Source of the DNA: Bradysia coprophila
Taxonomy: Eukaryota; Arthropoda; Insecta; Diptera; Sciaridae
DNA: 64,000 nt
Reading direction: 5' to 3'
Assembly: GCF_014529535.1 (NCBI RefSeq)
Contig: NW_023503302.1
Span: forward strand, 2,153,039 to 2,217,038
Made by a program: the position numbers and the translations under genes. How positions within the stretch are numbered: the stretch's first letter is position 1; each line of letters starts with the position of its first letter. This document shows positions 25,298-38,918 of this stretch, piece after piece. The notes under the pieces are model-generated. The model saw nothing but the letters and a program-made list of their open reading frames with translations. It was not told the DNA's origin and did no database searches.

Positions 25298-25582
25298 CTT
25301 TGGTGACGCCCTCTACAGGGCTGTTCTAGTACAATTAAGATAAGAACGCGATGAAGCATGTAACTGCCAGGTGTGTGCCTTTGTTAAGATAATAATCTGA
25401 TAAAAATTGTTTTGAAGTTAACAGCGACTACAAAAAAGCGATGAACTGTGACACAAGGAAAATGTGAGGTTCCAAACAATTGTGTAAGTTTTTTTCTTAG
25501 CCCCCAGCTAATCAGTTTTTCACGTCTTGGGCGTAAATTTCGGAATTTTTCTCGTAATTTAGGCCCTCAGCATGAAAAGTTG

Positions 25583-25803
25583 TATAGGATTGTTCCAATT
25601 ACCTTTAAATCCGAACTTTGACATCACGAACGGCAACGATTTCATCCACAGAGATGAACATAACCTAAACGTCTAAGAAATTCTTTGCATATTTTTCGTT
25701 GAAATTTTCGTCGAGGTTAAGTTGCCCAAGGTTTTTTCAGAACCTTGAAGCTGTCTTCCATGTATGAAATTTGACATTTCAAAATGACCTTGGAACAAAC
25801 GCA
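25583..25803. mobile_element. TIR element related to 23743-23939, nested in an outer inverted repeat
   Basis: Ends ATAGGATTGTTCCAA and CTTGGAACAAACGCAT match the 23.7 kb element with substitutions; the interior shares GATTTCATCCA. Outside it, GCCCTCAGCATG (25563) and CATGCTGAGGGC (25839) form an outer inverted repeat, so the smaller element probably inserted into an older one. Confidence 0.5.
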
Positions 25804-28800
25804 TCTGTTGTGGACGGTTTATTTTACATTGATTTTACATGCTGAGGGCGTCGAGAATAGTGCTTGAAACATGGAAAGTACAGTTTACAACGCATGTAGC
25901 ATTTAACAAATATTTCATCCGCTTCCAGGGATCTCCACTAGTAAAATGTACAACGTAACGGATTTGAGATTGTTACGATGAGAGTAGGTATTAAGTAAGG
26001 AAGAGTTAAGTTCGAAAATAATGAAAACCCATTTTAATGTAAAGCTAACTCTCATCTTTCATCAGTAAACTAACGTTCAAAATGAACCAATACACACTCG
26101 GTGTATACTTCCCTCGGGCTCCTCTCACGGTTTACGAATACACTTTGAGTGTATTTTTATGTGTTGAAATAAATGTTCCTGAACTTGTCGCAAATCCTTC
26201 AATCAAACCACCACGAAAATGATTTGATATAAACAAGACATATTATTGCGACCACTTTTCTTCGATAAATGAAACAGTAAAGGAATTTCATTCGGTTAAT
26301 CTACGGCATCTACACGGAAACCGGAAAACCGTTGCTAATTGATTAATCAAACCCCGTACGTAAATATCGTAAATATTAGTTGCTGGAATAAATATTTATA
26401 AAAATTTCCTGCGCGACATAATCGAGAGCATCATATACGAGAAACCAACCCAGATTCGCATCTAATTAGTCATGGACTACAGAAGTAAACAAATGAACCA
26501 GGTGGGTATCATCCGAAAATATTATAAACTGAATTGATATAACAATCAGATTAATCAACCAAAACCACTACAATGCAATCCATTGGTTTCCATACTCTGT
26601 ACACACTAGCTCATGAGACGAATCTTTATTTTACCTTTGCGCACCTCACCACACACATTATGATGCATATTCCATTCAACTCACACGCCTTATCCTCAAT
26701 GTGTCGTATTAATGGTGTATATAATATTGTACGGTACGTGTGTCGTGTATGTGTATAAGTTCAAAAACCTGTGCTAAGCTATTTCATTTGCAGAAATTAA
26801 GGTAAATGCAGCAGGTATTGATACTCGTGGTTTATGAGGAAATTCAGAGTCGCATTTTTGTGTGAAACATTCCAAAAAATTAGCCTAAAAGTTTGCAAGC
26901 GATGATAAAAATTTCGTTGTACCTCATTCCAACTAAAAATTGCGAAATAACAAACTAGGAATTCCAGATCGAGGGAATTTAAAAATTGATTTCCTGTTTG
27001 TCATCCTTTGTAATGAAAATTTATTACGTACGCAAAGTGAAAATAGCTATATTTCGACACTCAACCTAAAAAGACCACACTCTTACGCTTACCATTCATA
27101 AACGACGAAGAGTAACCGTTTATAAACGTCAGGCGTACGACCACATATTACGATTAATTCTATTACTTTGTTTTGTTTAAATTATCGTTGAGCGTTTGAC
27201 GGACAATCTTTTACTTCTTTAGCTATATGCTGCTTATAGAAGAGATCACTAGCCAGAGGTCATATCCTATTTTGGTCAATAACACATGACTAACCATTTC
27301 TGAATGGTTAACAGTGTACGAAATACCAATGAAAATCCAATTTACCCTACCACTTGTTGCTCTACCTTTAGTTTCAACATTGTTATACCCGCTATAATAC
27401 CCATAGGTGTGGAGATGTGTTAAGTTGAATAAGACAGTCAATACCGTGGATAAATCAACAAGCAATGGAACGTCATTTTTAAAATAAAATTGTAGAGAGA
27501 AAAAAAAACACAAAAATTTAGAGTTAAAATGCTTTGTTATTTTTGTGTGTTATTCTCATGATTATCTAGCGCTCGGTTTACTAGTGTAATCAAAATTCTG
27601 AAGTAAGTCACAAATTTGAATTTAAAACAAACAAACATTATTTAGTAACAAAAAAATGGTGCAATTGAAAAGTGTTTGAGTTTGTAATTTCTATTGAGAA
27701 TTTTTCGAGTGAAACCTGTTTCACAATGGAGCGTTTCACAGTTTCACAGAATATTGGCCGTGTATCATCAATAAAAAATGTTTTATAACGGGTTCTAAAT
27801 CTGAGTGTTGCATATACACAAAACATGAAATATATTTGTGGATAAGTTATTCTTATTAAAGAGATATTGATAACAGATTTTTATTGTCGACGGACTATAT
27901 TTCGGTGACTCCTAACAGTAAAAGAAAGATTTTGTGTCGCGAAAAAAAAAATCTTCGGAGAAAAAAAATTCATTTTATTGTTTAAAGATCGTTTACACTG
28001 TGAAAATGAAGATTAGTCGTTTTTTTTTCTTATATTATATTCTTTCATTGATGTTAAAATATACTCTCTATAAGAATGTGCGAAGCTATACAATATATAT
28101 AAATGTGGGTGTGTAGTTGTACATACGGTGCTAAGACGATGAATGATCATTCAAATATTTAATTCATGCGTTAAGCAAATTTCGCATAAATTTTGTGGAA
28201 TCGTGAGAAAGAAAAAAGAATTTTTAATGAAGTTTGCCTACCTGTATGTACAATATTTTCCATAAACAATTTATTTGTACTACCGAAATAATGTTGGCAT
28301 TAGTAATTTAAAGTAAGTTCAAACACTCGATATGTGTGATTACAATGGGGACAGTGTAATTTATCGACCGTAATTAAGTGACGGGTTTTTCGGTTCGTAA
28401 TATGTGGACCACGTTGCTGGTTTTGAACGTATACCAAAACATTGAACCAATTTATAAGTCAATCCGAAATGATCATCATCACTTCGATTAAGTAAGAAAT
28501 GTCCATTAAAATCGCGTCTACACTTTGTGGTGGACATTCTTGTTTATACGCATCGGTAATGTTGAAAATGTTGTTTACGGGCTTTCCGTGATGTAACAAA
28601 AAGTCTTAAGTAAAAAGTGTCACACTGGTTCGCTAATTCAGTTATGAGTTTTAACTTATTGTTTCCGTTAGCTAAATACATTGCGTTGTGCGTGCCCGGT
28701 GAAGAAGTAAAACTGTCTACTGTTCACGATGTTGTATATCTACTGTCGAGATAATTAAAATTAGCGAATTTTTAATTGCTAAGATGTTCCAGACCGTATC

Positions 28801-28922
28801 TTTGACTCTGTTATAAGTAATCGTCGGTTCAAGAAAATTTTACCACTTTAACCATTCTAACATTCTAACATTCCCCACGTCAATTTCTCTATTTTACTCA
28901 AATATTTGGTTCTATTCAAGAA

Positions 28923-31900
28923 ATGGAACTCCATCAAATGTCATCAATGAAAATGAAAGGACCGGAAGAAAGAAGATACTCTTTACCGCACGGACAGTCA
29001 CCCATTCCAATCGCTGCGTCAGAAGATCTACACGCCTGGAGTATATACCGGTTTGTTGCAATAAATCCATCTAAAAGATTCACGTAATTAGCACACCTGA
29101 ACTAATTTCAGACAAAACTTAAATTCCGACTTTACGGATTCAGCTCTCGGCTCATCCGATAAATCTCCTTTGCCATATGGAAATTTCCAGTTAAGAGACA
29201 CAACCGTTCAATCCATTTTAAATCATCCTCGTTACGGTCCAAAGTCACCGTTAGGATCGAACATGTACACATATTTGAAATTCGGTTTGCCACGGGTCTT
29301 CCCGCCAAATAATGACTCACAAAGATCGTCGCATCAAGCTACGAGTAGAAACAATCGCGGTAACGTGAACCGAGGCTATCGGAATAGTTCCGTGCAAGGA
29401 TTTAGTGGTAATGGTGGATCGTCTGGGTACGACAGCAGTGACAATGAGACGACTAAGGCGCGTCAAACGCAAAACCTTCGAAAATTTCGTAGTGAGTCAG
29501 ATTTTCGAATGTTGACTGGTGCTCATAATAATTCAAGACCGAGTTCACGGGCCCATGGACACGTGAGTAATGTGTCGGCGGCCGCTTTGAGAAAACCGAA
29601 CAGTCGAGCCAGTATAGCCGGGACCCAAATGAACCAAATGAGCTATATGGAAGGAAGACAGTACGGACACCGATCGCATAGCGAAGCTGATCTTTTGGGC
29701 AATGACCACAACCGATTAGAGTACGAGGCCAGGTAATTAACAATTTTTACATCGAGTCGAACATTAAGTCTAACAAATAGATTGTGTTGTGACCTCAGAA
29801 ACGACATGGATCTGCGAAATGGCACGCACGAATACACGTTGTCTCGAAATCAATCAGGAAACCGAGGATTAGCCTATCCAAATATCATGGTGCAAGCACT
29901 GAAAATATCTTCCACTTTACGCGGTGTATCACTGTTCGCAAAAGCCGGTGATCTGTTTGCAGTCATGGCAACATCGCACTCGGAAGGTACAGCGCTGATG
30001 GAAACGTTGGCCGGTTTGCGAGAACGATTATCGGGTGAAATTGCTGTCAATGGACAATCGGTTACCAAACGCAATTTGCGGAAAATATGCAGCTATGTAC
30101 CGGCTCCAGTATCTAGTTCATTGGATACCCGAATGAATGTTCAAAGTACACTGTACTTTCATGCGTCGCTGTGTGGACCAGAAGATCGAAGCGATCTGGA
30201 TGAAAAGATTAACATATTGGTGGAAGATCTGGGACTTAGTGCAGTGCGAACATCAAATGTTTCGCATCTAACTCACTCGGAAAAGCAGAGACTTAGTGTT
30301 GCGTGCCAATTGCTCACTAAAGCATCCATTCTAATCTTGGACCAGGCTACAACAAATATGGACATTTTCGACACATTTTTCCTCGTAGAATATTTGAGAC
30401 AATGGTGCAATAGTGGAAAAATTGTCGTAATGACGTTACAGCCGCCAACTTTCGAGATTTTATCAATGTGTTCGGGTGTTTTGCTGCTTTCGGGCGGACG
30501 TACTATTTTTTCCGGAAGCCGATCGAATCTACCTCTGCACATGGGCTCTTTAGGATATCCGTGTCCGCCGTTCAAAAATCCGGCTGATTATTATCGTAAG
30601 TCAACAGTCTCATATAGTCGGTTAGTCGATTCGCATTCACAACGAAATCCATGATTTTTCAGTTGACTTAGTTACATTGGATGATTTGTCGGCAGCAGCT
30701 ATGATTGAATCATCGGCTAGAATAAATGTGTTGGCAAACTCATGGGAACATGACAACATCGAACCAGCATTTCCACCACCAGCTGCATTACCAATTTTCA
30801 TGAAACGTTCCGGTTTCCTGGAACAATCAATTGCATTGACAAAACGCTTTGTATCCTACAAGCAACCGGAATCAATTTTAACGTGGATTAGCAAGCTGAT
30901 AGCTGCTGCTATATTGTCATTGTGCATGGGATTCATATTCTGGGACATTCCAGCATCGGACCCAAAGTTAGATTTAAACGACAGATTGGGGTTGGTTGCA
31001 CATCGAAGATCCTTCACAACTCTGCGATTAATCCCAAAACATGTAACATTTCAGCTACCATCACTGCATAATGGCAATAGGATTTTGGCCGTTGCTTTTA
31101 ATGCATGTCAGAGAAATTCAAATGGATCGGCGATTTGCTGAGAAAGACATTAATTTGAAACTGTACGGAAGGACTGTGTACATCGTGACCCAAGTACTTA
31201 ACAATTTACCACAATCTGATTGACGATTACACACTAAACAATCGACATTTCCATTGCAGTGCATTTTAAATTTCGCTCCGAGTCTGTTCATTTGGTTGGC
31301 GTATTTGTTACCAGCTCATAGTATGGCTGGCCTGTACTCATATACTGTTAATAACGACACCGACATTTACTTGTACATAGGTAAGTAGGGTGAAATGGTT
31401 TCAGAAAGTTACAAATAACGGTGGTGATGATACGGTAATATCAGCATTTCAGTTAATATATATATTTGAAAGCATCTTAAAGTGTCAAACTTTTTGGTCA
31501 ATGAAATTGGTATAGTTGGAACAGGTTCCAAATCGCATTCAAATTGGTTGACTGAACTAGTCGCCTCAACTTAGACAATATTGGAAACTTAGATTGGCTT
31601 GGCCTATATTCTTGAATGGGAATCTGACTTGAACCAGAATATTTCTCAACAGTAAAACGTTCAAGACTTCAATACTAACATGTCTTCAAGACACTGTCTT
31701 GACTCTATTCAATGTAACGCTTGGAAAAAAATAAGATCAAAAAATCATTTAGGAACGAGAGGGTAGAACACCCCGTAATAATTGAAATTCAGTGCTAATC
31801 ACAACTAATGAAAAGTTTCTAATTTCGCTGCCGACTCAATCATTCACCCACATTCTCAAAAAAAAACCCTCATCCTTCAGATGTCACAGGAAAGTTATAA

Positions 31901-34186
31901 CGCTTGGATCAGGTCAAGTGTAACCTGACCCGAAGCCTGAAATTGAAAATGTGAATTTTTCAGGAGAGATTCAGGACACGTTTTAGTGTTATACTAAATC
32001 AGGTTCCGGTCAAAGACATTTTTGGGTTCAAACGGCAAATTGCAAATTTTTGTATTCCCGATACCGGCGAGCGAAATTGAAGAATTGGTTGTAGAAGATG
32101 TAAAGTGAATTACGATAGGATAGGTTAAGTGGGCTGACTGCAGTAGGGCAAGGCTTGCTATCGAAAGGCGCTTCGGTCTCGTTGAATAAATGTACGGAAT
32201 TGGCTTACAATTAATGTGAACCAAATTTGTCTCTAAGTTTTTTTTGATGTTTTAACAGACCACCAGACCACTCATATAATCACACTCTACTTATGCGTGC
32301 ATATACACCACAACCATGCATAAACCAGGCATAAAAGCAGTGCGTTTTGTATGAGTGGACCAGCTGGTAAAGCAATTGAAGCAAACTTAGACACGACACT
32401 GTTTCCAGCATTAACATTAGCATTTGTTACCAAAGTCAGACAAAAAATGTTTGAGGCCGGTGTTAAGGGATTTGGGTTAAGACCTGTTCGCATAGACATC
32501 ACCTAAAAAAATAGGTCCGATTTCGGTAAACTGATTTTCACAAAAATCACTCTTAGACTCTTATCCGAATGTGCTTCCGAATGTGAGTTAAAACAAGTAT
32601 ACTATGTATCAAAATTTTGAGGCTTTTTGACATCTTGCATACGAGTTTTAATGCTAGGAGGAGTCCTATTCATAAACTGTACTTCTCCATTTACGTTCCT
32701 ATGTAGTTCTCAGTATGGAATTCACCAAAATTCCGGAATATTGTATATAATACTTAATTCAAAATCTGGGAGTCGGCAGCATATATGGGTTAACGTTACT
32801 TGTAATCGCGCTTGTTATATTGCAGAACCCTTATGTTTTCTGTCTTAGTTTCCAATCGTTGTTCTGACTTTTTGTCAATGGTTTTTATAGTGGAGTTGTG
32901 ACGGTGAGTTGTATCCATTTTGCGTCTTTTTCAATGTGGGAAACTTTATTACAAATCATTCTACGCACCAAATTAGGTCTCTTTATGAGATGCATCGTCA
33001 CATCAAACAAATTATTGGCATTGATGGAACTGTATCTGGTTCATCGTCACCACCATCAAATTTGCTTAACTTTCGTTAATCTTTGATTTTCCCCATTTAT
33101 TTTCAGGATACATGTTGTTGTACTTCATCGTCATCCAGTCAATTACCTTATTCTGCTCTCACGTATTTTCAACATCTACCATATCTGCCACAATCAGCCT
33201 GATAATCATATATCTAACAACGTCGGTGGGTGGATATGTGCTTCATATTCAAGAGATACCATTTTATTGGAAATGGATGGAATATGTGTCGCCGGAACGT
33301 TGGATTTATCCTGTTCTTCTGGTCAATGAATTTAGTCATGATACGTTGACTAATTCAGCTACGCAACAACTGTGTAGAAACAGACAGGTAAGTCATTTTT
33401 TCATCTGTTATAGACAAAAATTAGTAAAAAGATAATGCTGGAGGTAATGTGGTGTTCACTCCATATAATCCAAAGTGACGTCGGTTAAATATTCGTAAAA
33501 ATCAGAAGAGGTAATAGACTCGATAATTATGCTGGTGATATGCATTCCGTTTTGTGAAAGGTTAAATCATTAATTGTGATGATAAAACAACCGTTCAACC
33601 GAAATATAAATTGTACTATAGATGTACATAAGAGATAACATTACAATCATTTTACGACAGTCATTATGTGGCACGGTTTTTTTTTTGTTCACTTTTTTAA
33701 TTACAATAAAAGTACAATTTCCTCACTGAATATTCATCAAATAATTAATTACCTTCGCCATTATTATAAGAGCGATTTAAATGATTTAAGACTTGCGTCT
33801 TCCTCAAATATTGTATCGCCACACCATAACATTGTTATGGACCGTCCAATTTTATTATTTATATTTACTTGCCAAAGGCTTATGTAAAAATAAACATGAG
33901 AAAAGCTGAAAGTTTCAATCGGATTCTTTTGTTAAATTTATTTTTGCTTTTTTGCTTTCTCCTTTAGGTTCAACATCAGGAAATAATCATACAACATCCG
34001 TGTCCTGTTCCCAATGGCACCGCAATTTTGCTTGAAACTAATTTGCACCAGTCCTTCCACATCTTCGATCCGGTCAATGTTGAATGGACAACACTAATTG
34101 TTTTGATTGGCGCATCCGTTCTTTTGTTTATTTTTGTTTGTTGTGCGTTTATATTCAATTGTCGTAGAAAAAATAAGGAGAAATGA
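28923..34186 (+). CDS. ABC transporter subfamily G half transporter (ABCG5/8-like) with degenerate ATP site
   Basis: Exons: 28923-29050, 29112-29732, 29799-30595, 30663-30990, 31055-31193, 31260-31380, 33107-33387, 33968-34186; 877 aa, all joins in frame. Residues 1-280 form a Ser/Arg/Asn-rich cytosolic extension. The nucleotide-binding domain follows, then about six membrane helices (from the SKLIAAAILSLCMGFIFWD segment near residue 590 to VEWTTLIVLIGASVLLFIFV near the end). Typical ABCG features are LNDRLGYHH, FWPLLLMHVREI and YVSPERWIYPVLLVNEF. The Walker A region (residues about 305-316) reads ATSHSEGTALME and lacks the GK(S/T) lysine, the signature is LTHSEKQRLS instead of LSGGE, and Walker B is ILILDQATT with Gln for Glu. 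This resembles the inactive half of the ABCG5/ABCG8 sterol pair, so an obligate heterodimer with an active partner is likely. Which fly paralogue it matches is not settled. Confidence 0.85.
31381..33106 (+). other. Long intron 6 of the ABCG gene
   Basis: This 1.7 kb intron separates two membrane-helix exons; introns 1-5 are all 61-67 nt and intron 7 is 580 nt. No nested gene or clear element was found in it; the short ORF at 32627-32848 has no domain signal. Confidence 0.6.
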
Positions 34187-34194
34187 GAGAATCA

Positions 34195-34200
34195 AATAAA
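34195..34200 (+). terminator. Candidate poly(A) signal of the ABCG gene
   Basis: AATAAA begins nine bases after the stop codon and is followed by a T-rich stretch. A very short 3' UTR would result. Confidence 0.45.
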
Positions 34201-35049
34201 AATTATTTTTTTTTTACATTTTGAATCGGAGTTAGTTTCATTTTTCTAACAAAAAATTGGCAATTTTGGGCTTCGAAAACAGCGCTCCAAAGAGTATTTT
34301 TAACTCGTTAACAAAAAACTTTTCCGCACTGGATTCTCTATGAGATTTATGTTCAGACAAACCTCACACGACGTTTTATGTCATAATTTGTCGACTTTAT
34401 TTGCAAATAAAATTGACATTTTCGGTCGAAAAGTCTTAGTAGGGAACACTAACAGAGTTACTCTGCTTGAGTGAAGATGTAGATCAGCGATGTTCTTATG
34501 GTATTTCATAGTTGGGCTCCTAAGCTATTAACTACAGTTAGTAGTAATGCTTTCTGATCCCAAATGCCTGAGTCAGCAATGAGTGCAACCTCACGCTACG
34601 ACCTCGAAAATCAAAAGAGGCAAGGGCAATTTTTGATTTTTTTTTCAGTTTCGGATTCCTTGTTCAATTCTAAGTACAGCCTGGGGTCAGGCCTTTTAAA
34701 ATAAAAACAAAATGAAAATACAACCCACCCTAATAGTATGACAAAATAAATGCTAAAGAGAAAGAAGTAAATTAAAACGATAACCCTCAGCAACACAACG
34801 TCCTCCTGAATAAATTAAAAGATTTCTTAGCAATCTTTGGAAAACCTTGCCTTGTCATATCAAAAGAAAGAATCGATCCTATATTAACACTCTTGATATG
34901 CTTGGCATCTATAAAAGGTTGAGCTTCTATTTTTTTACGATTAAAATGTAACAACAAATTGCTGAATAAAGTTCGTTACAAGATGTAGATCTGCAATTTC
35001 ACAGAAAAAAAAATTGGAAAATGGAAAAAGTGATCTCTACTGATGACGG

Positions 35050-35270
35050 ATGGTTATCATCTGTTATCGATAACGACTTCAAGATTGATTGACAAGCTTG
35101 AACTAATGCGATCTTATATAGCAAAACGCTTGTTCAAAAAAAATGAAGTAAAAGATTTGAAGTGAATCTCATCTTTAAAATACTTTGATCTAATGAAGTA
35201 ATTGATCCAATAATAAGATTGCTGATATGACTGTGGTCTGTGAAAGATTAAGCCAGATATCGCTAAGACT
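35050..35270 (+). repeat. Dispersed repeat with CTGTTATCGATAACGAC start
   Basis: The pattern CTGTTATCGA(T/C)AACGAC, then TATAGCAAAA, AAGTAAAAGATTTGAA, CTTTGATC, GATCCAATAATAA and GTCTGTGAAAG recurs in order at about 38042-38225 and 56175-56520, and inverted at 43625-43810. Partial copies lie at 16345, 17055, 33500, 36668 and 42695. It is an old, abundant interspersed element of unknown class. Confidence 0.6.
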
Positions 35271-35647
35271 CTTGTAGAGCCGAGGTCAATAAACACACGA
35301 AAACGAGACTGAGTGTGCTGAGTGAGTCAATAATATTGCTTGGAACTTGGAACATGAAAAGTACGGTTTTCGATGCATGTAATTGTTAAGTAATGTACTT
35401 CCGGAAGCTTTTTTTCGGAAATGTTTAGCTGTCAAATAGAATACTATTTTGTATGACATTTTTTTACTGATATTTGATACACTGTCCCGCTTCAGTACTC
35501 TATTTAGAGTTCCACTCATGCTTGAAGTGTGTTGGTCGGGAATAAGACCGAATTTATGTCTGTGTGAGACCTGTAGGAAACATAAAATTCTATTCAACAA
35601 ATTGCACCTGGAGTAAAATATATAATGGGTGCATACACTACACATAC

Positions 35648-35742
35648 AGAATAGCGAAATGTTTGAATTTAAATTGTTATTTTTTCTATTGACAGTGTCA
35701 ATTGAAAAAATTATAATTTAAATTCAAACATTTCGCTATTCT
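35648..35742. mobile_element. 95-bp hairpin element
   Basis: GAATAGCGAAATGTTTGAAT with TTAAATT following is mirrored exactly by AATTTAAATTCAAACATTTC with GCTATTC at the right. About 35 bp in the middle are unpaired. Confidence 0.6.
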
Positions 35743-37664
35743 CCGTAGAGTGCTTTTGCCTCCATGGAGAGACCAGTTAAAGTAACTACGCGAAAACGGG
35801 TTTGAGCCAGATGACGTATAGCTACACTATATTTGAACCCGCTGAAGTAATTACATTAGTGAACCGAGCCAAAATATTGGCAACACTTTGCCCACATACA
35901 TATTATTTACTCGATCGCATCAGATGAATTAGGGTTAGACGCAGTAAAGGCAGATGAACTCAGCTTTCCAGAGTTTTGATATTTTTTTATTGAAAGAATA
36001 ATGAATACTGAACTGTGACCTCGTTCTACACGTCTCTCCATAAATCAATTAAAAAGTAAAATAAGTTCATGCCGCGAGAGTAAAAGATTATTATTAATCA
36101 AATTGAAATGACATTTTTGTTACAAGCGTTTAAATCAAAACGAAGAAGAAGAAGAAAAAAAGTTACAGAATCGCGAACATATATTTGAAGCGAAACAACA
36201 TTTAACAAACTATGAAAAAATAGCATTTTCCTCCGAATGTAGCCAGTAAGTTGTACAATTACAATTTTTATACGAAACACACAGCACAGCATATGAATTC
36301 TTCAAAGAAATCGATTGGCATTTAACAATAAATGATGAAGCAAATTGTGTATGTGTTTTTTTTATTCATTCATTTCAATACATTTTTTTTGCATTCATCA
36401 TCAAGTGAGTCTAACTGTAGAGAAGATATAATATTTTCAATGAATTCTTTTCGATGATCTTTTTTTCGAATACCTAATTTGGTTTGATATTTAAATAAGT
36501 TAAAGAGCAGACGGAGAAATGATGATACCGAGCCAAATTGGATACAATAAATATTGTCACAGATTAGCTTTGTTCGATCTCGACGATTATTTCTTCTTAT
36601 TATTATTTTTTTGTTCAATTTTATTGCAAGATCCGTTTTCCGTAACCTTTTATAAAACGGTTAGCGTCTGTTATCGACAACTATGATGGGAAAAATAAGC
36701 GATTGGTTCTGGCCAGTGTTCTCTTATTATAGCAAAAAGTTTAGTTAAGCTAAACTGGTTCGATATTAAGCCGCATTTGAAACAAATGAAGTGAAACTGA
36801 TTCGGTTATAAAAGGTTAATGTAGAACCAAACGGTAAGAAACATCCACTCTTTTTGCATGACAATTTAACATTTCAGCATAGTCCTTGTTGGTCTCTTTG
36901 AAGTGAAATTTAAGACGCAACCCTTAAGTCATAGCTTGAAACATAGACATTTGTATATGCTCGACGGATTACATTTAAAAGTCACTTCTACGATACTAAC
37001 CTAAATTATACCAAATTAATTTTCCTTTAAAGTGGGTTTGTTAATTGTACCAGACCGCATTCATGTAAGATGTAAAGTCCTTAAGATACAAGAATAACAA
37101 AATTTAAAAAGAAATGAATTTTTATTGGTTATTTAAGAAGTGTTCGGGTCTACTCGTGTCCCGTCATTTTTCAAACACAATTTAAAAATATATGAAGCTT
37201 TTATTGAAACATTAAAATTGGTTACAAAAACGAAGTTACAAAAACTCGTTTTCATGGGCCAAAGTGCCCATTATCGAAATCTAATTTTTTGAAACAAATA
37301 TGACTTAGATCTCGGGTCCCCGGTTTTCTCGCACAACAAACGACCAAGCTCATGAAGAAATCTACTTCCACTTTCGCACCATGGTCCCATCGTTTCAACG
37401 GCCACTGGAACGAAAACGAAATTCGGTTCAGTAGCCGGTGCGAAGAGATTTAAATTTAAATTAAAAAAATAAGGTATAATTTTTGCAAATCTTTGGGTAT
37501 AAATTCACAACTTCTAAATTAAGAATTGATTGCATTGCTGTCCTCTCCAATAGTACCCTCTCCAGCAAATAAACTTCTTTTTGACTCTGTCAAAATACCA
37601 CCTTATTCCTTTGTTTGTATAATCATACACTGTTGGCATAATTTCTAAACCCACAAAGATTAAA

Positions 37665-37872
37665 TCACGGCAGAGTAAAATAAACCAGGCAGGAGCGGTT
37701 CATTTTCGAAACGTCAAATAAGGGACCTAATATGTACATGGGATGAAAATGAACTCAAATGAACACTGACATAAATTGAAAAATTTTATTCGCAAAATAT
37801 CAAGGGCTACTAGATTATTCAGGTCCCTAGTCAAACAAGCGCTCCTGCCTGGTTAACTTTACTCTGTCGTGA
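37665..37872 (+). mobile_element. 208-bp MITE, copy 1 (TCACGGCAGAGTAAA family)
   Basis: Ends TCACGGCAGAGTAAA and TTTACTCTGTCGTGA. The 5-bp target duplication TTAAA is at 37660-37664 and 37873-37877. Subterminal words ACCAGGCAGGAGCG and CGCTCCTGCCTGGT are also inverted. Two other copies are in the window. Confidence 0.85.
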
Positions 37873-38041
37873 TTAAATGTTTTTTTTTTTGGGTTTTTAT
37901 CCCAGTTGGTCGTTGTGTAACAAAAATTTGGACTGGGAAACATTCAAAAATTTCATACAATATAACAGTTGTCAGAATCTGTGCGTCTAGAAATATCGGA
38001 TCCCTCATGTCTCACACTAACGAAAAATGTGATAATTCCTA

Positions 38042-38225
38042 ATCTGTTATCGACAACGACGACCAAAATAAACGAAATTCTCTTCTTCATACGCTATTAT
38101 TATAGCAAAAAAGGCATGCTCAACAAGTTAAAGTAATAGATTTGAAATTAATCGGATTGATAGATCCAATGAACTGCACTTACAATCACTAGCATGACAA
38201 CGTGTTAACGCAGTAGTTTTCTTCA
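38042..38225 (+). repeat. Dispersed repeat, second full copy
   Basis: Same order of words as at 35050: CTGTTATCGACAACGACGAC, TTATTATAGCAAAAA, AAAGTAATAGATTTGAA, ATAGATCCAAT. Diverged from the first copy throughout. Confidence 0.5.
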
Positions 38226-38890
38226 TCCACGATGTGTTGACTAGGAAAGTTAACTCTCAACCACTTCGAGATCGTATTGAGTTGTACAGCGGATCCATTA
38301 CGCAACCCTTCACTGATTCGCTTAGCAACATACAGACGTGAGTGAATACCTGATGAACTCTTCGTTTAATTTTGCATGTCGTCTGTTCAACTTTGCTGCC
38401 GCCCATGCTGACCCAACGTTACCTTCAGGAGAGTTTCGCCGAAATGTTATCGAACGATTCAACTTTTGGTTCAATTTCATCCTGCTAAATACTGTTTGCT
38501 TCTTTTGACTTGATTACTGACGACAGGTGTTTCGATTTTTTCGTTTATTCTTTTTGACGATACCATTTCGGTGATTTAATTTGATTTGATTGCTGATGAT
38601 GCATTTTTCGATTTTTTCATTTATTCTATTTGACGACACCTTTTTGGTGATTCAATTTGATAATTAGGTTATTTGACCGTACCACCTTGGTGGACTTTTG
38701 ATTAATATTGATATTCGTTGCTTGTTTGTGTTTCTTCTTATCTTTTTGCTTTATGATCCTTTTTCTTGCATTTAAGTGATTAATTTCTTACGCTTAATTT
38801 GATTTATTGAATTTATTTATGTTTATATTTATATCTGTGATATATATGCCTTGTACTCGGCTAGAGAATAGTAGAGAATACAATTATTAT

Positions 38891-38918
38891 TCATTAATTC
38901 ATTCATTCATTCATTCAT
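38891..38918 (+). repeat. (ATTC)n microsatellite
   Basis: A run of about six ATTC units, one slightly imperfect, just after the dispersed-repeat region. Confidence 0.7.

Larger units (their letters stand above)
19160..28922. other. Gene-less repeat-rich interval
   Basis: No exon chain with recognisable protein content was found in nearly 10 kb. Contents are three hairpins and duplicated modules at 19.7-21.2 kb, T-rich CTTATTTT blocks at 22.0 and 23.4 kb, small TIR elements at 23.7 and 25.6 kb, and a large foldback element at 23.9-25.3 kb. The stretch from about 25.9 to 28.9 kb has no element I can define; it may hold the promoter and untranslated exons of the ABCG gene. Confidence 0.5.

Noticed and set aside
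19000..26000. Possible CRISPR array, because of repeated units
   Set aside because: Repeats are palindromic transposon-like modules of unequal spacing in a eukaryotic genome, not regular direct repeats with spacers.
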